A stretch of 5,319 nucleotides of DNA from JAYWIG01 sp043789035. GTDB taxonomy: Bacteria; Pseudomonadota; Gammaproteobacteria; Burkholderiales; Burkholderiaceae_E. Below, piece by piece: positions 1 through 5,319 of this stretch (position 1 is the first letter of the stretch; each line of letters begins with the position of its first letter). The translations under genes were made by a program, and so were the position numbers. The notes under the pieces were generated by a model. It did no database searches and was not told the DNA's origin. It saw only the letters and a list, made by a program, of their open reading frames with translations. Location: the NCBI GenBank assembly GCA_043789035.1, contig JAYWIG010000017.1:1-5319 (forward strand). The letters run 5' to 3'.

Positions 1-1
1 T

Positions 2-1270
2 ATGAAAACTGCCATTCCCAAAGTCATTGTCATTGGGGGCGGTTTTGCCGGTCTATGGGCAACTCGCGCTCTCGCTAAAAGTTATTGCGACATCACGCTG
101 ATCGATAAACAAAATCACCACTTGTTTCAACCGCTGCTATATCAAGTGGCAACCGCCGGTTTATCCTCTGGCGATATTGCAGCACCGCTAAGACACATCC
201 TAAGAGGCCAAGCCAACGTCGAAGTACGTTTAGGCGAAGTGATCAATATTGAGCTGACTGAAAAGCTCATCAAATTGGCCGATTCATCCGAGCTAAGTTT
301 CGATTATTTGTTGATCGCCAGCGGAGCGACCCATGCCTACTTTGACAAATCAGAATGGGCAGAGCATGCGCCGGGCTTAAAAACACTCGACGACGCACTA
401 AATATTCGGCGCAAAATCTTACTGGCTTTTGAGAAAGCCGAGACCTGTACGAGCAAAGAAGAGCAAGATGCCTGGCTTCATTTCGCGGTAATCGGTGGTG
501 GGCCTACTGGGGTGGAGTTAGCAGGCACGTTGGCAGAAATTGCTAAGCACACATTAAAAAACGAATTCCGAAACATCGACCCTACCAAGGCGAGAGTTAG
601 GCTCATTGAGGCAGGCTCAAGAATTTTGAGCGCCTTTCCGGAAAGCTTATCAGCGAGCGCAACAAAGCAGTTAGAGCGTTTAGGCGTAGAGGTTTGTTGT
701 GGTAAACCTGTCACTAATATTTCCTCTAATGATTACTCACTCGCGGAACAGACAGTACAAGCCAAAACGGTACTCTGGGCAGCCGGAGTGGCGGCATCAC
801 CACTAGGCAAGTTACTCGAAACGCCATTAGATAAGGCCGGTAGAGTCATTGTCGAAAACGATTTAAGTCTAGCGAACTTTCCGGCCATTTTTGTAGCCGG
901 CGATTTAGCCAGTGTTACATGCAACGCAAAACCAGTTCCAGGTGTTGCACCTGCAGCTAAACAAATGGGTAAGCACGTGGCCACAGCCATTCAAGCAAAA
1001 ATCGATGGTCAACCGACTTCGGCTTTTAAGTATCAAGATTTCGGAAATTTAGCGACTATTGGTCGGCTAAGCGCCATCGTTGATGTACGAGGGGTAAAAT
1101 TTTCTGGCGTGTTCGCTTGGCTTTTTTGGCTTGCGGCACACGTATTTTTCTTAATCGGCTTTCGCAATCGAATAAGTGTTTTAATCAACTGGGGTTGGGC
1201 ATACTTCAGTTACGAGAGGCATGCCCGTGTGATATACGGAGGCGGCAAAGACGATCGCCGCCAACCGTAA
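2..1270 (+). CDS. ndh: Type II NADH:quinone oxidoreductase (NDH-2), FAD-dependent
   Basis: This enzyme passes electrons from NADH through FAD to the quinone pool at the inner face of the cytoplasmic membrane without pumping protons. The 422-residue product has the usual length of bacterial NDH-2. An FAD-binding Rossmann motif GGGFAG lies at residues 12-17, and the family signature LFQPLLYQVATAGL at 41-54. The second, NADH-binding Rossmann motif GGGPTGVELAG lies at 165-175. An acidic residue, E203, ends its second strand, which in this fold favours NADH over NADPH. VAGDLAS at 298-304 is the second FAD contact, and APAAKQMGKHVA at 316-327 matches the AxxAxQxG motif near the quinone site. Residues 369-406 are hydrophobic and aromatic, ending in arginines, and fit the C-terminal membrane anchor. 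The ATG is the second base of the window, so the ribosome binding site and promoter are not visible; an earlier start cannot be excluded, but the N-terminus fits the family. The gene converges on phaB, 4 bases away. Confidence 0.93.
   Translation: MKTAIPKVIVIGGGFAGLWATRALAKSYCDITLIDKQNHHLFQPLLYQVATAGLSSGDIAAPLRHILRGQANVEVRLGEVINIELTEKLIKLADSSELSFDYLLIASGATHAYFDKSEWAEHAPGLKTLDDALNIRRKILLAFEKAETCTSKEEQDAWLHFAVIGGGPTGVELAGTLAEIAKHTLKNEFRNIDPTKARVRLIEAGSRILSAFPESLSASATKQLERLGVEVCCGKPVTNISSNDYSLAEQTVQAKTVLWAAGVAASPLGKLLETPLDKAGRVIVENDLSLANFPAIFVAGDLASVTCNAKPVPGVAPAAKQMGKHVATAIQAKIDGQPTSAFKYQDFGNLATIGRLSAIVDVRGVKFSGVFAWLFWLAAHVFFLIGFRNRISVLINWGWAYFSYERHARVIYGGGKDDRRQP
1235..1269. terminator. GC-rich hairpin at the converging 3' ends of ndh and phaB (weak terminator candidate)
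   Basis: TACGG (1235-1239) pairs with CCGTA (1265-1269) and GGCGGC (1241-1246) pairs with GCCGCC (1257-1262). A 1x2 internal loop separates the two helices and the apical loop is 10 bases. The hairpin lies inside the last codons of the dehydrogenase and reaches into its stop codon. No good T run follows on either strand (only AAATCTTT on the plus strand), so it is not a textbook intrinsic terminator. It could slow polymerase or protect the 3' ends of both transcripts. Function is inferred. Confidence 0.3.
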
Positions 1271-1274
1271 ATCT

Positions 1275-2018
1275 TTAACCCATATGCAAACCGCCGTTGA
1301 CCGAGAAGTCTGCACCGGTTGTGTAACCACCTTCTTCTGATGCCAACCAAGCAATAATCGAAGCAATCTCCGACGGTTTACCTAAACGCTTAACGGGGAT
1401 GGTTGCAACGATTTTCGCCAAAACATCTTCACGAATCGCATTCACCATATCGGTACCAATATAGCCAGGGCTCACCGTGTTGACTGTAACACCTTTGGTG
1501 GCTATCTCTTGTGCCAACGCCATCGAGAAACCGTGCATACCTGCTTTAGCCGCAGAGTAGTTCGTTTGGCCAGCTTGCCCCTTAGCGCCATTCACTGAGC
1601 TGATATTGATGATGCGTCCCCAGCCCTGCTCGACCATATCCGCAACCACTTGTTTGGTTACATTGAACATACTATTGAGATTGGTTTCAATCACTGCGTC
1701 CCAATCTTCACGAGTCATCTTCATAAACATACGATCTTTGGTGATGCCAGCGTTGTTCACTAGTACATCAATGCTTCCATGCTCGGCTTTCGTTTTTGTG
1801 AATGCTTCGACTGTTGACTCCCAACTTCCAACGTTTCCCACTGAAGCGTAAAACGTATAACCAAGTGCAGCTTGTTCGCCTACCCACTTATCGAAATCAC
1901 GGGTTGGCCCGCAGCCAGCGATGACTTTAAACCCTTCGGTATGCAATCGCTGGCAGATAGCCGTCCCAATACCCCCCATACCACCAGTTACATAAGCTAC
2001 TTTTTTCTCTATCGTCAT
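1275..2018 (-). CDS. phaB: Acetoacetyl-CoA reductase PhaB (short-chain dehydrogenase)
   Basis: PhaB reduces acetoacetyl-CoA to (R)-3-hydroxybutyryl-CoA in the cytoplasm, the second step of polyhydroxybutyrate synthesis. The protein is 247 residues from the chosen start, against 246 for the Cupriavidus enzyme, which I recall as very similar throughout. The nucleotide-binding motif TGGMGGIG is at 11-18, NNAG at 88-91, and the SDR catalytic set is N113, S141, Y154 and K158 (the last two within NYSAAKAG). The substrate-side segment VSPGYIGTDM and the C-terminus NGGLHMG are PhaB-typical and separate it from FabG, the main alternative. Three ATG codons stand in a row at 2024-2016. The Shine-Dalgarno CGGAG directly abuts the first, so the third, at 2018, has the proper 6-base spacing and gives the family N-terminus. 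It follows phaA by 40 bases and is probably co-transcribed with it. The loop after the second strand is one residue shorter than in the Cupriavidus protein and lacks its paired arginines, so NADPH versus NADH preference is open. Confidence 0.95.
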   Translation of the reverse strand: MTIEKKVAYVTGGMGGIGTAICQRLHTEGFKVIAGCGPTRDFDKWVGEQAALGYTFYASVGNVGSWESTVEAFTKTKAEHGSIDVLVNNAGITKDRMFMKMTREDWDAVIETNLNSMFNVTKQVVADMVEQGWGRIINISSVNGAKGQAGQTNYSAAKAGMHGFSMALAQEIATKGVTVNTVSPGYIGTDMVNAIREDVLAKIVATIPVKRLGKPSEIASIIAWLASEEGGYTTGADFSVNGGLHMG

Positions 2019-2024
2019 CATCAT

Positions 2025-2029
2025 CTCCG
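2025..2029 (-). promoter_or_regulatory. Ribosome binding site of phaB
   Basis: The minus strand reads CGGAG immediately followed by ATGATGATG. Zero spacing to the first ATG is unfavourable, 3 bases to the second is short, and 6 bases from GGAG to the third is near optimal. The site therefore argues for initiation at position 2018. Confidence 0.7.
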
Positions 2030-2058
2030 TTATAAATTTTTTTCAAGCTACTCAGTTG

Positions 2059-3237
2059 CTATCTTTCGATAGCCATGGAGACACCCATACCGCCACCAAT
2101 ACATAGTGCCGCGATACCCTTTTTGGCATCGCGACGTACCATTTCATGCAACAACGTTACCAGAATACGGCAACCAGACGCTCCGATGGGGTGCCCAATC
2201 GCAATGGCTCCGCCGTTCACATTTACCCGAGCAGCGTCAATACCTAACTCTTTATTGACTGCACAAGCTTGTGCAGCAAACGCTTCATTCAATTCGAACA
2301 AATCAACATCTGCAGCATTCCAACCAGCGCGAGTCAACGCTTTACGCGTCGCCGACACTGGACCCATGCCCATTGTGGCTGGGTCTAGCCCAGTTGTCGC
2401 AAATGCTGCAATGCGAGCCAATGGTGTTAATCCTCGAGCGGCCGCATTTTTAGCCGTCATGACCAACACCGCAGCAGCACCGTCGTTCAAACCGGAGGCA
2501 TTGCCAGCGGTTACACCACCGGCTTTATCAAAAGCCGGGCGCAGACCTGCCAATACTTCAGCAGTAGTTTTTTTATTAATGAACTCATCGGAATTAAAAA
2601 TTATCGGGTCGCCCTTCTTCTGCGCTAACGAAACTGCCAAGATTTCATCCACAAACTTGCCCGCTGCTTGGGCTGCAGCCGCTTTGGTTTGACTACCCAA
2701 GGCCAGCGCATCTTGCATGTCGCGGCTAATGGCATAAGCCTTAGCGACGTTCTCGGCCGTAATGCCCATATGGTACTGGTTATAAACATCCCACAAGCCA
2801 TCAACGATCATAGAGTCGATCATCTTCCAATCGCCCATGCGCTGGCCATCACGAGAACCCATCACCACGTGCGGGCTGGCACTCATGTTTTCTTGGCCAC
2901 CCGCAACCACAATATCGCTATCACCCGTCGCAATCGACTGGGCCGCAAGCATTACGGCCTTCAAACCAGAACCACAAACCGCGTTAATCGTGAGTGCCGG
3001 TGTTTCTTTGGCAAGACCCGCTTTTAAGCTTGCTTGCCGCGCTGGGTTTTGCCCGGAACCTGCAGTTAATACTTGGCCCATGATGACTTCGCCGACTTGC
3101 GCAGCGTCGAGCTTTGCTCGTGCAATCACTTCCTTAATTACTAAGCTTCCCAGCTCTGTCGCTGGTGTTTTTGCTAAAGTTCCACCGAATTTACCTACGG
3201 CAGTTCGAGCTGCTGACACAATAACGATATCTTCCAT
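2059..3237 (-). CDS. phaA: Acetyl-CoA C-acetyltransferase (biosynthetic thiolase PhaA)
   Basis: This thiolase condenses two acetyl-CoA into acetoacetyl-CoA and feeds PhaB, encoded directly downstream. From ATG 3237 the protein is 392 residues, almost the same as biosynthetic thiolases of PHB producers (about 393). The acyl-accepting cysteine is C88 in NAVCGSG. N317 lies in ELNEAFA (315-321), H349 in GHPIGASG (348-355), and the proton-shuttling C379 in CIGGGMG near the C-terminus. These positions coincide with C88, H349 and C379 of the Cupriavidus enzyme. M157 and the long loop around 120-250, with the QENMS motif at 115-119, fit the short-chain, cytosolic tetrameric class rather than the FadA type. 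The reading frame stays open to a GTG at 3279, but that extension of 14 polar residues is not a thiolase N-terminus and has no ribosome binding site, whereas TGGAG precedes ATG 3237. A degradative AtoB-like role is the alternative; the pairing with phaB favours PHB synthesis. Confidence 0.95.
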   Translation of the reverse strand: MEDIVIVSAARTAVGKFGGTLAKTPATELGSLVIKEVIARAKLDAAQVGEVIMGQVLTAGSGQNPARQASLKAGLAKETPALTINAVCGSGLKAVMLAAQSIATGDSDIVVAGGQENMSASPHVVMGSRDGQRMGDWKMIDSMIVDGLWDVYNQYHMGITAENVAKAYAISRDMQDALALGSQTKAAAAQAAGKFVDEILAVSLAQKKGDPIIFNSDEFINKKTTAEVLAGLRPAFDKAGGVTAGNASGLNDGAAAVLVMTAKNAAARGLTPLARIAAFATTGLDPATMGMGPVSATRKALTRAGWNAADVDLFELNEAFAAQACAVNKELGIDAARVNVNGGAIAIGHPIGASGCRILVTLLHEMVRRDAKKGIAALCIGGGMGVSMAIER

Positions 3238-3297
3238 TTTTTCTCCATTCCGAATTGATTCACTCGTATATTGAACCACTTTAGCAAAACTAACAAA
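3238..3297. promoter_or_regulatory. Divergent spacer between phaA and ltaE, expected promoter region
   Basis: These 60 bases separate two divergently read genes, so the phaAB promoter must start here or within the ltaE 5' end, and the ltaE promoter here or within the phaA 5' end. The spacer is AT-rich compared with the genes. On the plus strand TATATT at 3267-3272 is a possible -10 element for ltaE, but no convincing -35 lies 16-18 bases upstream. On the minus strand I find no pair matching sigma-70 well. ATTC/GAAT/ATTC half-sites at 3247-3261 form short overlapping inverted repeats near the phaA ribosome binding site. The region call is positional; the individual elements are weak. Confidence 0.4.
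3243..3247 (-). promoter_or_regulatory. Ribosome binding site of phaA
   Basis: The minus strand shows TGGAG, then five A residues, then ATG at 3237. Its spacing and sequence support the internal ATG over the upstream GTG at 3279 in the same frame. Confidence 0.75.
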
Positions 3298-4338
3298 ATG
3301 TCCATAGTAGATTTACGCAGCGATACCGTTACCCAACCTAACGAAGCAATGCGCAAAGCCATGGCTTTTGCCGATGTCGGTGATGACGTTTTTGGGGACG
3401 ACCCAACCGTAAACGCGCTGCAAATAAAAATTGCCACTATGCTTGGGTTCGAAGCCGCCTTGTTTGTGCCTACCGGAACACAAAGCAACCTGTGCGGCAT
3501 TTTGGCGCATTGCCAGCGCGGTGATGAATACCTCGTCGGCCAAATGGCCCATACATTTCGCTGGGAAGGAGGTGGTGCCGCGGTTCTTGGAAGTGTGCAA
3601 CCGCAACCGCTAAATAACGCAATTGATGGATCAATACCATTGGCCGATATCGAAGCGAATATCAAGCCGGATGATGCGCATTTCGCAAAAACAAAACTGC
3701 TTTGTCTGGAGAACACGATCGGCGGCAAAATATTGTCAATGAGTTATATCGAAGCGGCGAGTCATTTAGCGCTTAGCAAAGGATTGCTCAGGCACCTTGA
3801 TGGGGCACGCCTTTTCAATGCGGCGGTAGCACAAGCTCAATTATCCAATTCAAATGCGTTGATCGAAGCCAAACAAATCGCGCAACACTTCGATTCTGTA
3901 TCGATTTGCTTTAGCAAAGGCTTAGGAGCGCCGGTTGGATCTGCGCTATGCGGCTCCGCAGACTTTATAAAAAGAGCGCATAGGATTCGCAAAATGGTGG
4001 GCGGCGGTATGCGGCAGGCCGGGGTTATTGCCGCAGCGGCACTTTATGCATTAGAAAACAATATAGAACGCCTTGGCGATGACCATCGAAGGGCAAAACG
4101 TTTGGAAGCTGGCCTTAAACAAATTGGAGGGTTAGAAGTCGAGCCGGTTCAAACTAATATCTTGTTTGTAGATGTAAAACCCGCCGCTAAAGTAAAAGCT
4201 ACAACACTGATTGCCGCACTAAAAGAGCAAGGTATTCTCGCAACTGGGTTGTATCGTTTAAGATTCGTTACGCATCTACACACCACTGACGAAGCAATCG
4301 ATAAAACGATTGCTGCAGTGCGACATCATTTTAATTAG
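3298..4338 (+). CDS. ltaE: Low-specificity L-threonine aldolase
   Basis: This PLP enzyme cleaves L-threonine and L-allo-threonine to glycine and acetaldehyde in the cytoplasm, a side route to glycine. The 346-residue product lines up with E. coli LtaE nearly end to end. It opens with DLRSDTVTQP (5-14), followed by GDDVFGDDPTVNAL (28-41) and the PTGTQSNL phosphate-binding segment (58-65). H85, stacking on PLP, corresponds to H83 of E. coli, and H128 in DDAHFAKTKL to H126. HLDGAR (166-171) supplies the aspartate D168 that contacts the pyridine nitrogen and the arginine R171. K207 in FSKGLGAPVGS is the Schiff-base lysine, and R322 in RFVTHLH binds the substrate carboxylate. The frame is open back to a TTG at 3271, but ATG 3298 gives the family N-terminus. 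Neither start has a clear Shine-Dalgarno; the bases before ATG 3298 are only A-rich, which suggests modest translation. The FKBP gene begins 17 bases downstream. Confidence 0.95.
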   Translation: MSIVDLRSDTVTQPNEAMRKAMAFADVGDDVFGDDPTVNALQIKIATMLGFEAALFVPTGTQSNLCGILAHCQRGDEYLVGQMAHTFRWEGGGAAVLGSVQPQPLNNAIDGSIPLADIEANIKPDDAHFAKTKLLCLENTIGGKILSMSYIEAASHLALSKGLLRHLDGARLFNAAVAQAQLSNSNALIEAKQIAQHFDSVSICFSKGLGAPVGSALCGSADFIKRAHRIRKMVGGGMRQAGVIAAAALYALENNIERLGDDHRRAKRLEAGLKQIGGLEVEPVQTNILFVDVKPAAKVKATTLIAALKEQGILATGLYRLRFVTHLHTTDEAIDKTIAAVRHHFN

Positions 4339-4355
4339 CCTATATAGGTTTGCTC

Positions 4356-4808
4356 ATGACAAAAAAAATATTCCTCACTTTGGCCAATACCTTTAGCATT
4401 TGCGCGCTCCTGAGCATTACCTCGTCGGCATCAGCTCAAGACGAAACCTTAACAGCCGCTGCTAAAGAGCCAAATGCCAAAGTAACCGCTAGTGGCTTAG
4501 TCATTCGTACATTGCAAGAAGGTAAAGGCGCACAACCTACCGCTTCCTCGACGGTGAAAGTGCATTACAAAGGCACGTTCCCCGATGGCAAGGAATTCGA
4601 CAGCTCCTACAAGCGCGGAGAGCCGATCGAGTTTCCACTTGGTAACGTTATCAAATGCTGGACTGAAGGCGTTGCAATGATGAAGGTTGGTGGTAAAGCC
4701 AAGCTTACCTGCCCATCGGCTATCGCCTACGGAACCCGCGGCGCTGGCGGCACCATTCCACCGAACGCCACACTAGTATTTGAAGTCGAGCTTTTAGGCA
4801 CCCGCTAA
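4356..4808 (+). CDS. Exported FKBP-type peptidyl-prolyl cis-trans isomerase
   Basis: A single-domain FKBP that should catalyse proline isomerisation during protein folding in the periplasm. The 150-residue product begins with a signal peptide: MTKK, a hydrophobic core at about 5-21, and an ASA motif ending at A27, so cleavage before Q28 is likely. The FKBP domain covers about 46-150. Pocket residues in FKBP12 order are visible: Y71, F81 and D82 (within GKEFDSS), V99-I100, W102, Y125 (AIAYG) and F142 (in VFEVELL). It lacks the N-terminal dimerisation region of FkpA and Mip, so it is a short relative of them. Two cysteines, C101 and C119, sit in the domain and could pair in the periplasm. ATG 4356 is chosen over an in-frame TTG at 4350 because AGG at 4346-4348 is 7 bases upstream of it. 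It lies 17 bases after ltaE and is probably co-transcribed. C16 is not in an acceptable lipobox, so a lipoprotein is unlikely. Confidence 0.92.
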   Translation: MTKKIFLTLANTFSICALLSITSSASAQDETLTAAAKEPNAKVTASGLVIRTLQEGKGAQPTASSTVKVHYKGTFPDGKEFDSSYKRGEPIEFPLGNVIKCWTEGVAMMKVGGKAKLTCPSAIAYGTRGAGGTIPPNATLVFEVELLGTR

Positions 4809-4823
4809 GCTTTCGATTTAAGC

Positions 4824-4863
4824 AATAAAAAAAGGCTAGATTTCCATCTAGCCTTTTTTTATT
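4824..4863. terminator. Bidirectional intrinsic terminator
   Basis: A perfect 17-bp stem pairs 4824-4840 with 4847-4863 around the 6-base loop TTTCCA. The core GGCTAGA/TCTAGCC is flanked by seven A on the left and seven T on the right, so each strand reads as a hairpin followed by a U run. It lies between the stop of the FKBP gene (plus strand) and the stop of the small basic protein gene (minus strand), the expected place for a terminator serving both. Confidence 0.93.
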
Positions 4864-4882
4864 AACTCAACGCGAAAGAATG

Positions 4883-5319
4883 TTACTTCGCTTTTTTAGC
4901 CTTCTTCTCAGCAAGCTCTTCTTGCCTTGCTCGCTCCGTCAACATCGCCATGTGTTCGTCTACGAAACGCTGGCGAATGATTTTGGCTTCCTTCATTGCA
5001 GCGTTATAACGAGTCTCGGTAATCGTGTGGTCATTACCGATGTAGATTCGGTGTGCAGCGACACCTTTAACGAGCTTCGGGATAACCACATAATGATCGC
5101 CTAATGGCCTGTCTTTCTTAGCAAGTCGCACCAACTGGATACCCACTCCCGTATTTAGGCGTGCGCCAGCACGAATTCTTGGTCTATGTTTAGCGGCGTA
5201 CTCACCAGCGGCTGCCAATGAACCCTTAGCACCCTTGTGCTCTGCATCACCAAAGAATTGGTAATTTCTTTCGCCCGCCACAATTACGCGAACCGACCAA
5301 CCGTGAGAACCACGGTCAA
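4883..5319 (-). CDS. Partial gene, small basic protein with AP2-like repeats (5' end outside window)
   Basis: The frame is open from the window edge to a TAA at 4885-4883 and gives 144 visible residues. A GTG at 5281 could be read as a start, but the 12 codons before it continue in a protein-like pattern (GWSVRVIV), so the real start is probably outside the window. I do not recognise a named family member. Two similar units are visible: residues 5-45 (GWSVRVIVAGERNYQFF, then an alanine-rich helix) and about 57-125 (strands around GIQLVRL, YVVIP and HRIYIG, then a long helix TRYNAAMKEAKIIRQRF). A short beta hairpin or sheet followed by an amphipathic helix, with YxV, RxxA and AxxxR spacing, resembles AP2-type DNA-binding domains found in small bacterial proteins and phage integrase arms. 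The tail from residue 127 is charged and ends in a lysine-alanine run, consistent with nucleic-acid binding. There are no cysteines, no signal peptide in view and no membrane segment. The AP2 assignment is inference; the reading frame itself is well supported by the terminator just downstream. Confidence 0.7.
   Translation of the reverse strand, partial: DRGSHGWSVRVIVAGERNYQFFGDAEHKGAKGSLAAAGEYAAKHRPRIRAGARLNTGVGIQLVRLAKKDRPLGDHYVVIPKLVKGVAAHRIYIGNDHTITETRYNAAMKEAKIIRQRFVDEHMAMLTERARQEELAEKKAKKAK

Noticed and set aside
1317..1328. Short hairpin GGTT-GTGT-AACC inside phaB
   Set aside because: A 4-bp stem is within chance expectation, has no T run, and lies in coding sequence.
2075..2692. Long open frame of about 205 codons on the plus strand, antisense to phaA
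   Set aside because: It lies wholly inside the well-supported thiolase gene, its translation is low in complexity and resembles no family I know, and it has no ribosome binding site. Codon bias of phaA explains the open frame.
3238..3279. N-terminal extension of phaA to GTG 3279
   Set aside because: The added 14 residues are absent from biosynthetic thiolases and there is no Shine-Dalgarno, whereas TGGAG sits correctly before ATG 3237.
3195..3728. Minus-strand open frame overlapping the start of ltaE and phaA
   Set aside because: It runs antisense to strongly conserved ltaE sequence and out of frame with phaA, and its translation shows no recognisable domain.
4392..4406. Possible lipobox around C16 of the FKBP signal peptide
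   Set aside because: The residue before the cysteine is isoleucine and the hydrophobic core continues past it; the ASA site at 25-27 fits signal peptidase I.
5279..5281. GTG 5281 as the start of the right-edge gene
   Set aside because: The frame stays open to the window edge and the upstream codons encode GWSVRVIV-like strand sequence that continues the first repeat unit, so an upstream start is more likely.

Overview
The window holds six protein genes packed with little spacing, and no RNA gene, mobile element, CRISPR array or obvious horizontally acquired island. The closest matches I recognise (PhaA/PhaB of the Cupriavidus type, LtaE of the Escherichia coli type, a group of small periplasmic FKBPs) point to a proteobacterium. 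A gamma- or betaproteobacterium of moderate GC is most likely, but the sequence alone does not fix the genus.

Layout from left to right. (1) Positions 2-1270, plus strand: a complete type II NADH:quinone dehydrogenase. (2) Positions 1275-3237, minus strand: a two-gene unit, phaA (acetyl-CoA acetyltransferase) followed by phaB (acetoacetyl-CoA reductase). This unit converges on the dehydrogenase with only 4 bases between the stop codons, and a GC-rich hairpin spans the end of the dehydrogenase gene. (3) Positions 3238-3297: a 60-base divergent spacer that must carry the promoter for phaAB and probably the one for ltaE. (4) Positions 3298-4808, plus strand: ltaE (low-specificity L-threonine aldolase) and, 17 bases later, an exported FKBP-type peptidyl-prolyl isomerase. 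(5) Positions 4824-4863: a perfect 17-bp hairpin flanked by A and T runs, a bidirectional terminator. (6) Positions 4883-5319, minus strand: the C-terminal part of a small basic protein with an AP2-like appearance, cut off by the window edge.

PhaA and PhaB convert two acetyl-CoA to (R)-3-hydroxybutyryl-CoA, the monomer for polyhydroxybutyrate. No polymerase (phaC), phasin or PHB regulator is in the window, so the polymer role is inferred from PhaB family identity. The dehydrogenase and PhaB both reoxidise reduced nicotinamide cofactor, so their convergence is metabolically suggestive, but it may be chance. The threonine aldolase and FKBP look like ordinary housekeeping genes.

I did not find a clearly new biological system. 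The least explained item is the partial small protein at the right edge. Smaller points worth checking are the shortened cofactor loop of PhaB, the triple-ATG start of phaB, the cysteine pair in the FKBP, and the convergent 3' ends with a shared hairpin.
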